DNA from: Clostridiales bacterium
GTDB taxonomy: Bacteria; Bacillota; Clostridia; Christensenellales; JAISNN01
NCBI GenBank assembly: GCA_031273825.1
Contig: JAISRB010000064.1
Span: 1-34,125 of the forward strand
Length of the DNA: 34,125 nucleotides
Direction: 5' to 3'
In this document: positions 32,289 through 34,125 of the stretch, in pieces
How positions within the stretch are numbered: position 1 is the stretch's first letter
How the letters are laid out: each line of letters begins with the position of its first letter
Notes under the pieces: generated by a model
Database searches by the model: none
What the model was told of the DNA's origin: nothing
Seen by the model: the letters and a program-made list of their open reading frames with translations, nothing else
Program-made: the position numbers and the translations under genes

Positions 32289-33986
32289 ATGAAAGGCAAG
32301 ACAAAATTATACGGTTTAATAATTTTGTCGACATTGTTTGTTGCAATGCCGTTTTTTGCGGTAGACGAAAGCGCCGTTTATGCGGCGAGAACTACTGAAT
32401 CGGCGTTGATTGAAATATATACGGCGGCGGAGTTGTGTGAGATTGTTTCGATGGAGAATGCCGGCAACAGTTTTATTCTCAAGAACGATATAGATTTAAA
32501 TGCCGATACAAGCTGGCATGATTATGTTGCGGATAGCGAGAGCGGGTGGTTGCCGCTCGATACATATTTTAACTCGGGTACGTTTGACGGCGGCGGTTTT
32601 ACTATTCACAACCTTACAATAAGCCGCGTAAACGAATATAGCGGACTTTTTTCAAAGAACAGTTTGAACATTAAAAATTTGTTTTTTGAGAATGCGCATA
32701 TTGAAAATAGTGAAAATGCGGGAATATTGACCGGCTTAAATAATGGTAGAATTGATAATGTGCATATTACGAGTAGCATTGTTGCAGCAAATGCCGTCGG
32801 CGGTGGATTGATTGCAGAGAATTACGGAGATTTAGATAATTGCTCCTTTGACGGAAGCGTGTCCGCCAGAACGGGCGGCGGTCTTGTCGGAAACAATTGG
32901 TCAAAAATTATCAGCAATTCGTATTCGATAGGTTCTGTGTCGGGGCAGAAGATAGGCGGTCTTGTCGCGACGGCATTTAAGTCGAACGACGGAACTGCAA
33001 GTATTGAAACCGGCTTTTCGTTTGCAGGCTTAACTATAATTGAATACGATACCACGGTTAGACGCGCGGGCGGACTTATCGCAACTCGTGAAAACGGGGT
33101 TGAAGTTGTGAATTGCTATGCGGGCGACGAATACCCATGCGTAGCGTTTGGTGATTTTAACGGTTGTAGTGAATTAAGCGGCACAAAACGGGCGCAAAGA
33201 GAATCTTTTGCGGGGTTTGATTTCGACAATTATTGGAATTGGAATGATGAAACGAAGGCAATAACTCAAAAGACAATAACGATTTCATCAGATATTATTA
33301 ATCTAAGCGGCAATTATCTAATTATTGTCGGTGATAAAAAGTATTACAACAAAGACGAAACGGCGAGATTAATTTTAAATAACGATTTAAAACGAAATGT
33401 CGCAATAAAAAGCATCATTATTAACGGAGTTGAAATTACAGAAATAAATGAAAGCAATATAATAGAGCAAGAATATACGGTGGCAGTAAGCGGAAATATG
33501 TATATCTCTTTTACGCTACAATATTTAATTGCAGTAAGTGTTGGTGACGAAAGCAAAGATTATGTTTTCCCTAACCGGATATTCTTTCAATCAAATGAAG
33601 AAATCGCCGTTTATATTAGGAAAATAGAAGGTTATAAAAAACCAGTGTTGGTTTTAGGCTTAGGTCGCGATGCGTCGTTTGAAAAAGAGATTGCCGTTAT
33701 AGAGGAATATGATGAAAATTATTATCGTGTGGTATTTAATACGGATATTGACAATTATACAGACGGCGAAGTGCTTTTTTTGAGCGTCTATTATGAAAAA
33801 ATTGCTGATTATAAAGTAATCATTATTGTTTGCTTAAGTATTTTATTGGGGTTAAGCATAATTGGATTTGGCGGTTCTCATTGGGATAAGAAAGAGAGGT
33901 TTACAACGGGAACAGATCGTACAAAGAGCGGATTATTTGGAATAAAGTTTAAAAATCAAGACGAGGAGGTCAAGGGTTTAAAATGA
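32289..33986 (+). CDS. Secreted GLUG/beta-helix surface protein with C-terminal anchor
   Basis: The 565-residue protein (start ATG 32289, AAGGAATAAGG upstream; the ATG at 32259 is less well placed) has a signal peptide of about 31 residues ending VYA. An AELCEIVSMENAGNSFILKNDIDL segment follows, typical of the N-terminal cap of GLUG/pectin-lyase-like adhesins. Repeats of the form G(G)L-(I/V) with DNCSFDGSV, NSYSIGSVSG and GFSFAGL units (about residues 85-250) build a right-handed beta-helix. A linker and beta-rich part lead to a single membrane helix (YKVIIIVCLSILLGLSIIGF, about 500-530) and a short charged tail. This topology fits a wall- or membrane-anchored adhesin. Codon use is more AT-rich than in the housekeeping genes. 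It overlaps the next gene by 4 nt, so the two probably work together. Confidence 0.78.
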   Translation: MKGKTKLYGLIILSTLFVAMPFFAVDESAVYAARTTESALIEIYTAAELCEIVSMENAGNSFILKNDIDLNADTSWHDYVADSESGWLPLDTYFNSGTFDGGGFTIHNLTISRVNEYSGLFSKNSLNIKNLFFENAHIENSENAGILTGLNNGRIDNVHITSSIVAANAVGGGLIAENYGDLDNCSFDGSVSARTGGGLVGNNWSKIISNSYSIGSVSGQKIGGLVATAFKSNDGTASIETGFSFAGLTIIEYDTTVRRAGGLIATRENGVEVVNCYAGDEYPCVAFGDFNGCSELSGTKRAQRESFAGFDFDNYWNWNDETKAITQKTITISSDIINLSGNYLIIVGDKKYYNKDETARLILNNDLKRNVAIKSIIINGVEITEINESNIIEQEYTVAVSGNMYISFTLQYLIAVSVGDESKDYVFPNRIFFQSNEEIAVYIRKIEGYKKPVLVLGLGRDASFEKEIAVIEEYDENYYRVVFNTDIDNYTDGEVLFLSVYYEKIADYKVIIIVCLSILLGLSIIGFGGSHWDKKERFTTGTDRTKSGLFGIKFKNQDEEVKGLK

Positions 33987-34125
33987 AAAGAAAAAGCATA
34001 TTCGAGACTTTAGCATTTTGGCGTATTTTAATTACCGCGTTATGCGTTGCGGTTGTCGCGGGGTTTTCGTGCGCTCTAATTTTTTATCCTAAGATTTTTG
34101 AGAAATGGGATAGGACTAAGGTTGT
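33983..34125 (+). CDS. Partial membrane protein (cut by window end)
   Basis: An ATG at 33983, overlapping the preceding stop and preceded by GAGGT and AAGGG, starts a frame that runs off the window. The visible ~47 residues (MKRKSIFETLAFWRILITAL…) have a basic start followed by one hydrophobic segment of about 25 residues and then KIFEKWDRTKV. It is a membrane or exported protein. Its co-transcription with the GLUG adhesin suggests a shared surface role. The family cannot be told from this part. Confidence 0.6.
   Translation, partial: MKRKSIFETLAFWRILITALCVAVVAGFSCALIFYPKIFEKWDRTKV

Noticed and set aside
1-34125. tRNA or rRNA genes
   Set aside because: I found no cloverleaf with a recognisable T-loop (GGTTCGAATC type) and no rRNA signature by eye.

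Overview
The window reads as a chromosomal segment of a Gram-positive, anaerobe-type bacterium of the Bacillota, most likely Clostridia. The clues are a Rex redox repressor, an ECF-type transporter S component, a PPi-type phosphofructokinase, SecA with a C-terminal SEC-C zinc knuckle, a collagen-like surface protein and strong sigma-A type promoters (TTGACA/TATAAT). A secreted GH30 enzyme, a GH2 beta-galactosidase and a hexuronate catabolic operon suggest a fermenter of plant or mucosal polysaccharides, for example in an animal gut. The lineage is inferred from gene content only. No rRNA, tRNA, CRISPR array or intact mobile element was seen. All genes but one lie on the + strand.

Layout. 1-5 kb: surface and secreted genes (GH30 glycosidase, a small FIVAR-like anchored protein, a 151-triplet collagen-like protein), with clear promoters and one strong terminator. 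5-7.7 kb: mscL, a two-gene split version of a CehA/McbA-type PHP metallohydrolase, and a GDPD-family gene. 7.7-11.8 kb: a promoter-led, tightly overlapping hexuronate operon (eda-kdgK-uxaC-uxuA). Two near-identical hairpin elements bracket it and form the 3' ends of both the gdpD-like gene and uxuA. 12-13.8 kb: PPi-PFK and pyrE. 14-15.2 kb: a protein with the glycerol-1-phosphate dehydrogenase fold whose metal ligands appear lost.

15.3-30 kb: a long housekeeping run: secA, prfB with a classical +1 programmed frameshift, tsaD, lacZ-type GH2, birA, a small hypothetical gene, rex, an ECF S-component fused to 5-formyl-THF cyclo-ligase, rsmD, coaD, a coiled-coil protein, mntP and lysA. Many neighbours overlap by 4 nt (ATGA), implying translational coupling.

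30-34.1 kb: an AT-richer accessory region. It holds an InlB-repeat/BspA-like surface gene broken at a G9 homopolymer, a minus-strand XRE regulator with a nearby inverted repeat, a decayed small ORF, a GLUG/beta-helix surface protein with a C-terminal membrane anchor, and the start of another membrane protein cut by the window edge.

The most notable observations are the transporter-enzyme fusion (ECF-S::MTHFS), the hairpin repeats bracketing the hexuronate cassette, the G9 tract in the surface gene, the degenerate dehydrogenase next to secA, the split PHP hydrolase and a single Gly-to-Cys break in an otherwise perfect collagen repeat.
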